Shown here in pieces: positions 23,101 through 32,729 of a stretch of 64,000 nucleotides of DNA. A model generated the notes under the pieces. That model saw only the letters and a list, made by a program, of their open reading frames with translations, was not told the origin of the DNA and ran no database searches. Source of the stretch: Asterias amurensis (Eukaryota; Echinodermata; Asteroidea; Forcipulatida; Asteriidae); NCBI RefSeq assembly GCF_032118995.1, contig NC_092652.1, forward strand, positions 20,010,544 through 20,074,543, in the 5' to 3' direction. Each line of letters begins with the position of its first letter. The first letter of the stretch is position 1. A program made the position numbers and the translations under genes.

Positions 23101-25778
23101 TTGAAGATTAATTTTAGACTTCCCATATGGCTCTTTAAAATTTGTTTTCATTAAATTTGATTTTTTTTTTTTTTTTTTGCTTTTTAGTTCCGGGTAATTT
23201 CTTTCATTGCAACGTTCAAGTTATTTATTTGATAAATTACCACAAACGTACTTTTCTGGGATAAAAAATTTGAACTTTTTTAGAAGAAATTCAAAGCAAA
23301 GTGTTTCCACTCCCAAAAAATACAAGAAGATTTCCTAAAGAGTCTCCCCAACGTCTTTTGATAAGTGACAATGCCCACATTTCTCAATTAAATTTGAGAG
23401 CAAAAGACAAATGTGTAATGGGTGGAATATCACACCAGGAAATCCTGTCATTCTATACATAGGCCCTATAGTTTAGTAATGTACGTGATTGGAATTGTGA
23501 AATCACTTACTGTGTGGTTCACATTTCAGTTTGTCTTGACAGCAATTGTGAAACCACACACAATACTGGTATGCTAGTTGTACCAGACTACAAAGGACTA
23601 TTAAAAAATTGCTACTGTTGCGATCGTGAATGATTGTACCACGCACCAAAACTGATGAGTGTTGACCTTTGGTCCTAGCGTCTGATCTGACTCAACAGGT
23701 TTTTATCTGGTTCCTGCTGGTTTTATTTCATGCAGATTTTACTGTGAATTTAATCATAATAATACTTGAGAATTCATTGGAAAACTTCAGTTAATTTCAA
23801 CTTGGAAAAATATAATTTACAAAGTTAAAAGTTTTTTCTTCTTCACGAGATCATTGCTTTGAAAATGTTATTTTGAGAGTGTTTTTGCTTCTCTGAGAAT
23901 ATGGGCATCAATATGAGCCTATTCTTTAGAATTTTTGTATCACTTTTCAAATTCAAGAAAATTAAATACATCTCCAATTTGACTTCTACTTGTGCCTTAC
24001 AAAATTGTTCTCACATGTCTCTGTATTGTAGCCCCAAAATGAGGGGAAAACAACTGAAAAGTTGCATGCCGTTGCCTTATTTTGAGTGACTTCCTTCAAA
24101 AATAAAATGGATGCCACGAACAGTCTGCTTGCTATTCCAAAATTTGAAAGAACATAATTTCAGTGAGTGCTTGCTATTCCAAAAGTTGAAAGAACATAAA
24201 TTCAGTGAGTGGAAACTAAGAAAAGAAGACACTGAACATAAATAGCCTATCAAAACAGCTGAGTCATCCACACTTGTGCCGGTGAATGTGTGAGGATGGG
24301 AGAGAGGATAATCAACATTTGCAAAGCCACTGATTTTGTTACAACAATGGAGGAAAAATAGTAGTATTTAATAATATTATTCAATAATAAGATATTTGTA
24401 GGCCCTAACCTGGTGGTTACGTTAAAAACCTTGAAATTACAAATTTGAAATACCAATTAAACAAAGCCTAATTAATGCACAGCTAGTATTTTACACACAT
24501 TTTTGTTTGTTAACAAAAACCAGGTGTTGGGCTTTCGTTGGGTCATTGTTTGAATCGATGAAAAGAGTGTTGTAAAAGGGAAGGTACATGCTTGGTAAAC
24601 ACTCGAAACAAATTATAACTTAAAAGGTAACAAGCATTGGAGAGGTGTCGCTCTAGTATAAAACATTGTGAGAAATGGCTCCTTCTACCTCCATGCTCTG
24701 AAGTAGTGTAGATTTTGAGAAAGAGGTAATTTCACACTAAAATATTAAAAGACTTCTAAGTTCTAGCCAGAAGTCTTTAATTCTTAACTGAAAGCACACA
24801 AATTCGTCCAACAAGGGTGTTTTTTCGTTCATCTCTTTCTCGCAACTTTGACGACCAATTGAGCCCAAATTTTCACAGGCCTGTTATTTTATGCAGATAA
24901 CTTTCTGTATGGCGCCACCACTTTTTCACTCATTTTTACAAAAAGGGATATTTCATTGAGGTAAATTAGATACTATATTATTTCATATCGAGTGAAAAAG
25001 TGGTGGCGCCATACGGAAACTTTTCCTTTTATGCTTATGCTGGAATACACCAAGTGAGAAGACTGGTCTTTGACAATTACCAAACGTGTTTTCAGTGCCT
25101 TTTATGGATAACTTTCCGTATGGCGCCACCACATTTTCACTCGTTTTTACAAAAAGGGATATATCAATCAGGTAAATTAGATACTATATTATTTTGTTTC
25201 GAATGAAAAAGTGGTGGCGCCATACGGAAACTTTTCCCCTTTTATTAACAAGTTTTTTATAGCTCTCTATCTAAAATGCATAAGAAAAATCAAAATTAAA
25301 ATGTACTTTTGATGTGATGGTAAAGCATCAACATAATAGCCATTAAAAACGCCTTTTTCAAAGCATTTCTAAAGGCATCCGGTTTAGACAGTTCAAAAGG
25401 TCATGGAGGTAGCGAGGCGAGAAGTAACACAAAACACTTGTCAAAAACAAAAACCAAAATAACACTTAAATTAAGCTTGTTATGAACCCCACCCCCAAAT
25501 CAAGGTTAAAATAAATACAACAACCTTATATATAGAGCCAAGATACACCTAAACTCATGGTAAAAAGTGACGAATAACCGAAATAACCTCAGACAAAATA
25601 GATTGCGCAAAAATTACACCCAACAAGGCAACAAAACAAAAAGAAAATCTTACAACATGGCGGCGACGTCCGCGGAGAGCTTGCTGTTGAAGGTTGGCTC
25701 CCCTCTTTGCGACGTCTCTTCTTCATGTTTATCAAAATTTTGATCCAGCTTGGCTGCTTTATTTAGCGATAACACCAT
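20156..25778 (-). CDS. OAZ: Ornithine decarboxylase antizyme with +1 programmed frameshift, 4 exons
   Basis: Antizyme binds ornithine decarboxylase monomers, sends them to the proteasome and restrains polyamine uptake (family knowledge). Coding exons: 25778-25654, 22118-21973, 21092-20929, 20348-20156, all GT-AG. ORF1 is 60 codons, starting MVLSLNKAAK and ending ...RESQWYS followed by TGA. Reading resumes in the +1 frame as DVPSGSSQG for 148 residues, giving about 208 in all (vertebrate OAZ1 is about 228). The +1 part has the family hallmarks: LVWETVLWNKRLYVQVP, SFVALLDAAEEHLGC, RAQLIRTFKFMGFELV, ending in ADYLFMVSDI and TAA. The frame cannot be read as one ordinary ORF from the first AUG. 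Family biology says high polyamine levels raise the frameshift rate, a feedback loop. A second AUG at 25726-25724 opens directly into the +1 frame (see findings). Intron 1 (3.5 kb) holds two hAT-like MITEs. I cannot say which OAZ paralog this is. Confidence 0.95.
22061..22072 (-). promoter_or_regulatory. Antizyme +1 ribosomal frameshift site
   Basis: On the minus strand the bases read TGG TAT TCC TGA, with TCC at 22066-22064 and the ORF1 stop TGA at 22063-22061. This is the animal antizyme shift site (TCC TGA followed by T). After TCC the ribosome skips the T of TGA and continues with GAT. Downstream, TTCC/GGAA can pair around TTCA, and CCAGG/CCTGG around GATTAGT. These may form the 3' stimulatory structure known for the family; pairing was judged by eye. 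Confidence 0.93.
22150..22255. repeat. Small direct duplication near the antizyme frameshift exon
   Basis: A block like TCATCAAGCGATGGCTGTATGACAGTGAC occurs twice in tandem (33-bp step) with a few substitutions, within antizyme intron 1. Confidence 0.75.
24120..24212. repeat. Tandem duplication, 44-bp unit
   Basis: TGCTTGCTATTCCAAAA then GAAAGAACATAA and TTCAGTGAGTG occur twice side by side in antizyme intron 1. Confidence 0.85.
24600..25105. mobile_element. Family A MITE interrupted by a hAT-like MITE
   Basis: The A element is present from about 24600 (TTAAAAGGTAACAAGC) to 24894 and resumes at 25027 with TTTTATGCTTATGCTGG, ending GTTTTCAGTGCCTTTTA. The 132-bp element at 24895-25026 splits it, so the A copy is the older insertion. 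Confidence 0.8.
24895..25026. mobile_element. hAT-like MITE nested in family A, 8-bp duplication
   Basis: 132 bp from AGATAACTTTCTGTATGGCG to GGCGCCATACGGAAAC then TTTTCC. TTTTATGC is present on both sides (24887-24894 and 25027-25034). Confidence 0.9.
25106..25237. mobile_element. hAT-like MITE at the end of family A, 8-bp duplication
   Basis: 132 bp from GGATAACTTTCCGTATGGCG to CGGAAACTTTTCC, flanked by CCTTTTAT at 25098-25105 and 25238-25245. Only 79 bp from its sister copy. Confidence 0.9.
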
Positions 25779-26140
25779 CACTTCAATTTGTGTTCAATTA
25801 AATCTAATTTTTCAGGCTTTGCTGAGAAAGAATCGAGTGAATTCGATGTGAGAGAACTGCTTTTCCGTTTCGTGAATCGTGTTGTTGCACACACATACAC
25901 AACCGAGCTACATGTAGTCTTCAAATCAAGTCAGTTGTGTGGACGACGTGTAGCTCTCTGCTGCATGCTGCAGCGCATATGATGCGGGGACGATACACAC
26001 ATCCTCGATCCCTTATGTAGTGTGTGTGAGTCACGCACTACACCTACGACCGTTGCATGAACGATAATTGCACTGCGACTGTTGCATGATCGGCAGAATG
26101 TGTGTTCGGGGCAGCGGTAACGACTTGTCATCAAGTCTAG

Positions 26141-26229
26141 GTATTCAGTCAGTCAGTAGGACCCCTTTACAGATAGGCCGCTGTCGTATTCAGTCAGTCA
26201 GTAGGACCCTTTACACATAGGCCGCTGTC
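26141..26229. repeat. Tandem duplication, 45-bp unit
   Basis: GTATTCAGTCAGTCAGTAGG and the following CCTTTACA.ATAGGCCGCTGTC occur twice in a row, 26141-26185 and 26186-26229. Confidence 0.95.
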
Positions 26230-26263
26230 GCCTGAAATTATGTTGTCTATACCGGTATGCAAT

Positions 26264-26680
26264 AATGTCCGCCGGACGGTTTTGCACATGCAATCGTGTC
26301 CGCCCGGACACTGCTGCATAATGCAATTGTGTCCGCCCTGACACATTTGCATATGCAGTTGTGTCCGCCCCGTGCAAAACACTCCTTGCAGTAAATTAAA
26401 CGCCCTTGGTCGACGGAAAGCGTTCGCCATTTAAAAAAAAAAAAAGCTTTTAGTGCATGTCATGGTCATGGATGACTTGGGAAATGTTCAGCCCTTGGGT
26501 ATGCTGCATATCATAGGTTCACTGAATGCACGCTCGCTTACGCGCGCACATACATACATGTACACAGTCATGTACATGTCCGCCGGACAGTTTTTGCATA
26601 GCCCCGGACACAATTGCATATGCAAAAGTGTCCGGAGCGTACAGTATTGCATAGCGGACACAATTGCATCTGACACTGGA
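26264..26680. repeat. Dispersed array of GTGTCCGCC / TGCATATGCA units
   Basis: Four units at 26264-26380 and about three, partly inverted, at 26577-26680. Each combines GTGTCCGCCCGGACA-like sequence with TTTGCATATGCAATTG-like sequence, spaced about 38 bp. It lies 0.5-0.9 kb upstream of the antizyme start. The ATTTGCAT core equals the POU octamer consensus, but a regulatory role is only a guess. Confidence 0.7.
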
Positions 26681-27235
26681 TGTGGTGATTATGATGCATT
26701 TTAGGACAGTTTGCGAGTAAGCTATGCATGTTTTGCGAGACGAACATCCCAAAACATCGCATCCTATCCCAGAATGCAATGCCTTTTCCTGTTTGTAAAG
26801 GGGTCTATGTTGTGTGACATTTCGACCACAGCAGAGTCTTTCTTAGGGGCTAACTAAAATTTACTAATCCCAAAAAAGTTTGTTAGGCAAACTATTTTGT
26901 CCGTTGGGTGAACCATGTAAACATTTTTTTCCACACCCACAATATTTTTGTTATCATGAAATGTAGATTTTACAGAAATTTACTCATAAAACAACAATAA
27001 ATGGAGCAGTTTGGTTCAACCATTCTTACTTTAGTCTATGGTTCAACTTGAAAGGGAAAAACAATTATTGTTCACTCCCAATTTGATGAGAACACTTCTC
27101 CTTACACCAATTAATGCACACACTGAAACAGGTGATTCTAATCTATGCATATTGCTGATTTTTTTATTGAACAAATCTGAATCATGTATAGACCTTTTGC
27201 ATTGATGTCATCCAGCCGCCATCTTTCATCTTAGT

Positions 27236-27619
27236 TTAAAGCCAGTGGACACTATTGGTAATTGTCAAAGACCAGTCTTTCACTTGGTGTTTATCAACAT
27301 GTATAAAATAACAAACCTGTGAAAATTTGAGATCGATTGGTCATTGGAGTTGCGAGATAACTATGAAAGCAAAAATCACCCTTGTAACACGAAGTTGTGT
27401 GCTTTCAGATGCTTGATTTCGAGACCTCAAATTCTAAACTTGAGGTCTCGAAATCAAATTCGTAGAAAATTACTTCTTTCTCGAAAACTACTCCACTTCA
27501 GAGGGAGCTGTTTCTCACAATGTTTTGTACCACAAACCTCTCCCCAATACTCGTTACAAAGAAAGGTTTTCTGCTGATAATTATTTTGAGTAAATACCAA
27601 TAGTGTCCACTGCCTTTAA
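27236..27619. mobile_element. TTAA-bounded MITE, family A, well preserved
   Basis: 384 bp, TTAAAGCCAGTGGACACTAT to ATAGTGTCCACTGCCTTTAA. The interior shows GATTTCGAGACCTCAAATTC facing CTTGAGGTCTCGAAATC, a palindromic core. Best copy for a consensus. Confidence 0.88.
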
Positions 27620-28696
27620 AGCGCATTTATGTGTATGCGCGGCACACACAGGATTGACCAATAAAAAACATACGTGTGACCTTATGAGGGGCTCTACTAA
27701 AATGACATCATATGCACGAGGACTATTACTTGTATTCTTGTATCGTCAGTTAAATTTCTCTGTACACGTTGATTCTTACAAACTCAAATATACAAAGCAG
27801 AAAAATCAAAAGAAGAAAATTAAATATCAAACTTGATTTAATTTTTGAAAAGCAAACATATCCCCTGCTAAACTGAATACTTACACCATAGGAATACAAT
27901 ACACTAAATAATTTACAAAAGTTTTGTGAATTTACAAAATTACGCGAATACAAAAAATTCTAAACATAGTACATGCATGATGACCAACTGATAACACGTC
28001 TATAGCGTACAATATCCATAATTGACCCCTAGCCTTAAAGTCACACACTGCTACTCTCTTCTTAACCTGAACATCTGACGTCACACTTCGAGGCTCATGA
28101 ATAACGCCAGAGACCTGCCTCCAGACTGGGGTGTATATTCACCTTTGCCCTACATTCATTTCACATAGAGATTGTGACCTGTCTTTATCCTTCTGGATAA
28201 AGGCAGAGGCCCAGTCTCTCTCTTTCACTCTCACCATTTTTCAAATTATTTTAAGCGCTTTAATTCTATGTCACCAAAAATTAGCACTTGTATTGAGATA
28301 TTGACTCTGAAAATGGCGCAACCAAGATTTTTGTGTTAACTACATCAGGTGAATAGGTTCAATACTGACTTGGGTTAAACGATAAGAAAAAAATAAGTAT
28401 AATTATCCTGACCACCGATAAAAATTTCAAAAGCTCTTTGGTTGACTCGCCTGTTTTTTTAACCTTATAAACCTACATAAAATGTTACCAAACCATTTTA
28501 GCTTTTTAAAATATTGGCTAAAGATATATACATGTAGTACTGAATTTATCAAAGTGAGCATCGAACTGAAGGGTTCTTGACACTAAGAGCAAAGCCGACC
28601 CTACGTAAAACTGTTTTTCAAAATAAACTATTAAATGAAAATCAATTCGACTCAATATTTTACCAACTACATTTCAGAAAAAGTCTTGTTCTCATT

Positions 28697-31600
28697 TCAC
28701 GATAATTCGTCAGGTATGGGCTTGAGAAGTTGCTTGGTGATCTCCTTGTAGTTCACAAAGCCATTCTTTTGAATTCCAAACTCTCGAAGTACGGCATCCA
28801 CTGTGGAGATAGAGCAAAAAGATCGTGAAGTGAATAAACAAACAAAATAATGCCCAAATTCAATATGAATATTGTTGTGTCAGTGCAGAAGCGTTGTATA
28901 TCCTAAAACAGCACATTGCATGCAAATTGTGAGAACATTGTTTCAAGGTTAAAAAAATCCTTGCTTAGCAATAACAAGTAGGATACCAGTTACCAATTGT
29001 ACATGTGACATGGTATTTTGGCTGATAACCTTATTCTGGTAAGTATAATAATTGCTTTGCTTAGCTTATTTTTGTGCTGAAGCAGCTCTTTCATATTGGC
29101 CCCGGAACCATTTCAAGACACTGCTAACAATATTCTGCGCTTACGTCACCAAAGCGCACATGTATCTATAATTGATCATCACAAATTCTACGGTTTAAAA
29201 GCGATGCCATGAAAATGGGCCCAGTGTCTCTGAAACAAGCTTTTCAGCGAACAGGTTCTTTCTACAAATTCCACGCTCTAATGAACAACAAGCCACGAAT
29301 TAACCCCATGTAACCGCAGTAATTGCTGTGGCGACCTGTGCTTTTGCTCTGGTGCCCTTTGCAAAGTTCCAACACAAATTTAAATGTCCCTAATAAAAGA
29401 GCCCCTTACTAGAGGAAAATTGCTCTTGTAACAGCAAAGTTCAAGGCCTGAATAGACCTGTAGTTGAACATGCTGAAAGGGCTGGGCAATGCAATTTTTA
29501 TTTTGCAAAGGGTACTTCCATTGGAATATCTTAAAGTCAATTGGAAACCTTTGAAGGGCACCAAGGCTAAGACCAGGGGCAACTGAGGCAGGCCATGGCC
29601 TCCGTAGCCTGAGTGTAGCTCCAGGCCTGCTGAGCAGTTTCAGCTTTTACTAACTAACTCATCACTCTGTTTCGCATTAGACTCACAGGGAGTATTAACC
29701 AGCCTTTACTGACCTTCTTTATCAGAGAGTCTTTCACCGAAGTGAGTCATGATGTGCCTGAATTCTGGAGCCATGATGAAATCTCTGCCCTGAGTATCAG
29801 ACTGTCTGAAAGCATCTAAGATCTCGCCCAGCGGTTCCTCCTCGTGTTTGTACATGATCTGAAGAAAGTCATCAAACTTGACACGCCCACCTTGTTGGGA
29901 AAGGAGGGAAGAAAATACATTAGCTATGATGGTGCTTATTTCAGTGCTCAATAATAAATGACAATGAAATACAACTCTTCCAGCATGTATACCAAGATGC
30001 AACCATTTGAAAGCGTTCAAACTACATGTACACTGGTTGTGTATTATTACCTTAAGCCAACACATACACAATTGAGCTGATCTATTTTCACCGGAAATAG
30101 CCTTACAAGTTGAAGCTTACTGTTGTAAGCAATGACCATAGTGTCTCTGCAGTCAATGCTTTCAAAATCAAGACTGAACTTTAAAGAGTCGGTTCGGTCC
30201 GGTCCCAGGAACGGCTCCACAGAGTTGGTTTTAATTAGAATTGGATCTTTTAAAATCAGAACTAAAGACAGCAGGTACTCTCCCTGGGAGAGCGGACCCA
30301 TTCCAAGGTTCTAAAATTAAGAACCGGGTAGAACTGGGTAACTGAAGGAACCGCTCAGGCTTACAATTCAGGCCTGGAATTACATCAGGGGTCAGAGGCC
30401 ATGGCCTCAGTTGCCCCTGGTCATGCTGGTCTTGGTCTTGGTGCCCCCCCCCCAAAAAAAAAAAAAAAAAAAGTTTCGCATTGACTTTAAGATTTTCAAA
30501 TGGAAGTGCACTATGCAAAATAAAAATGGTCTTGCCAGTTTAAACACATGGGACACTATTGGTAATTGTCAAAGACCAGTTTTCTCACTTGGTGTATCTC
30601 AACATTATGCTTAAAATAACAAACCTGTGAAAAGTTGAGCTCAGTTGGTCGTCGAGGTTGGGAGATAATAATGAAAGAACAAAACACCCTTGTCACACGA
30701 AGTTGTGTGCTTTTAGATGGTTGATTTCGAGACCTCAAATTCTAAATCTGAGGTCCCGAAATGAAATTCATGAAAAATGACTTCTTTCTAGAAAACTATG
30801 TTACTTCTTTAGAGGGAGCCGTTTTTCACAATGTTTGATACTATCAACCTCTCCCCGTTACTCATAGTCAAGTAAGGTTTTATGCTCATAATTATTTTGA
30901 GCAATTACCTATAGTGTCCACTGCTTTTACAGATAAGATTCTAGTAACAAGTTCCTGACTCACCGTTTTCATACTCTTTTCGGTACTCTTTGATCTCAGC
31001 GATAGATGGATGTGTATTCAATGACCTCATCGCTACTACAAGGTCATCGCCCTTTATAAATCCCTTCCTTGACCGATCGTACAGCAGAAAACATTCCTTG
31101 TATTCTGAGGATAAGGAGAAAGAACAAAGTTGTTTAAAAGGAGTATAGAATATGGAATATCTAAAAGATAATGATTGTTAAAGGCAGGGTATACTTTTGA
31201 TATGTCAAAGACCAGTATCCTCACTTGGTGTATACAAACATATGCAAACAAAACTGAGAAAACACTTTTCGCATATAATTTGTGTCCCAAAGGATCAAAA
31301 CAAACAAAGATTTCCTGATTTATTCTTTTAAAATAAAATTGAAACAGAAAAAGAAAAAAAATATTGTATTACTTGTGTTACTTTAGTTGCTGAATGCAGG
31401 AGGTTTATGGTTTTCACTAATTGCCATTAAACATTTGGGAAATGAAAGGCGAAAAAATGTTGCTATATTTACATGACTGCCACTTTTTCTGTTTGTAGGT
31501 GATTTTTAAAAAATCTCTTGAAACTGGTGAATAAAACATTCTTTTTTTTTTGAAGAAAAATCAAAAGGACATTTTATTCCATGGATGGAATTCTTGTGCA

Positions 31601-32729
31601 CTAAAATAAGACAAAAATTGGTGCCTTGGCTAGGGAGTAGCATTTCCAAAACACACTCAGCAGATCCAGAAATTGATCGTGGTTTTCCTGATTTTGACAG
31701 TTCAATGTGCCTGTCACTCTCTCTTTTCTTAACCTTTATCTGGACAGCTAAGAGTATAATTTGATATATATTATTATGGAAGATAGAGGGGAAAAGTTTC
31801 CGTATGACGCCACCACTTTTTCATTCGATATGAAATATTATAGTATCTAATTTACCTCAATAAGACTTTTTGTAAAAATGAGTGAAAAATATGGAAAGTT
31901 ATCCAACAGAGGAAGTAGCAGTAGAACACTGCATTTGTGCCATTATATAAAAAATATTACATTCTTAAAATTTTGTAAAGGTTTCAGTATGGCACCACTT
32001 TCTCATTCGATATGAGTTAATATAGTATCTAATCAACCTCAATGAGATATCCCTTTTTGTAAAACATTAGTGAAAAAGTGGTGGTGCCATACGGAAAGTT
32101 ATCCAACATTTTAAACAGAACACATTCATACAAGATCAAGAAAAAGGAATAAAAATCTTGGATTTTTAACTTGATCTTGATCTTGATATTTTTGATGCAA
32201 AAATCGCCTCAGATAAGGCTGTTGACGTCTAGATCATCTAGCCCAAATTTGCCAATTCCTTTTTTAGGGGGACAAAATGTAACAAAATTAGTCGACAGTG
32301 TCACTGTCAGTACACATATACTATTTACTAAAAACACATTACAAATAACAAAATAATCATATTCATAAACTAATTTGTTTAAAACAGTTTATTGCTAATT
32401 TCCTGATTTTCAATCATTTCGCACTGCTGTACAAAACAAAAGAAGAAAGGAAAAGCCATGAGTGAGGGCGTGGTTCACAATGGACCGCATTCTTTTACAG
32501 TTAGTTGTTGACCGACTGTGGTGTGACTGTGATGAGGAACACAGCTGTAGTGTAGGATGTAGGCCTAGTTAAAATTCAAGCAAAATAGCACTTACCATCG
32601 ATTTGCTGCTGCGTGAAAACGTGTGCCTGTTAAGGGAACACAAAGAAATGAAGACATTATATTTCGTTTAGATGTCAAACTTTCATAACGTTTTGAATTA
32701 AAAAGATTTAATTTGCGTTCACTTACCAT
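28697..32729 (-). CDS. CALML4-like EF-hand protein, 5 exons, 151 aa
   Basis: Coding exons on the minus strand: 32729-32727 (only the ATG), 32626-32596, 31104-30964, 29890-29714, 28800-28697 including TGA. All introns are GT-AG and phases agree; the product is 151 residues, close to vertebrate CALML4 (about 153). Segments: MAHVFTQQQIDEYKECF (CALML4-like start), DRSRKGFIKGDDLVVAMRS (EF-hand 1), GGRVKFDDFLQIM (EF-hand 2), EILDAFRQSDTQG (EF-hand 3), ERLSDKEVDAVLREF then GFVNYKEI (EF-hand 4). Most calcium-loop acidic positions are replaced, so calcium binding is probably weak or lost, as described for CALML4, which acts as a myosin light chain at brush borders and stereocilia (family knowledge). 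The first coding exon is just ATG followed directly by GTAAGT. Two hAT-like MITEs sit in intron 2. It could also be a related calmodulin-like protein. Confidence 0.88.
30540..30933. mobile_element. TTAA-type MITE, family A
   Basis: Left TTAAACACATGGGACACTAT, right TATAGTGTCCACTGCTTTTA. It lies in the CALML4-like intron, ending about 30 bp from the exon at 30964. A 65-bp A fragment follows at 31181-31245. Confidence 0.8.
31790..31904. mobile_element. hAT-like MITE, reverse orientation, internal deletion
   Basis: GGAAAAGTTTCCGTATGACG to ATGGAAAGTTATCC, 115 bp. Flanks GATAGAGG and AACAGAGG match at 6 of 8 positions, a decayed duplication. In CALML4-like intron 2. Confidence 0.8.
31975..32104. 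mobile_element. hAT-like MITE, reverse orientation
   Basis: GTAAAGGTTTCAGTATGGCA to CCATACGGAAAGTTATCC, 130 bp. Flanks AAAATTTT and AACATTTT match at 7 of 8. It lies 71 bp from the copy at 31790. Confidence 0.8.

Larger units (their letters stand above)
25779..28696. other. Region upstream of the antizyme gene
   Basis: No coding exon recognised. It contains the likely antizyme 5' UTR and promoter just above 25778, then two short arrays (26141-26229; 26264-26380 with 26577-26680), a family A MITE (27236-27619) and plain AT-rich DNA to the end of the CALML4-like gene. Confidence 0.55.

Noticed and set aside
26250-26700. CRISPR-like regular repeats
   Set aside because: An animal genome; units are imperfect, partly inverted and without unique spacers.
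30440-30475. C/A homopolymer run as a retroposed poly(A) tail
   Set aside because: No processed gene copy is recognisable next to it; simple-sequence slippage is enough.
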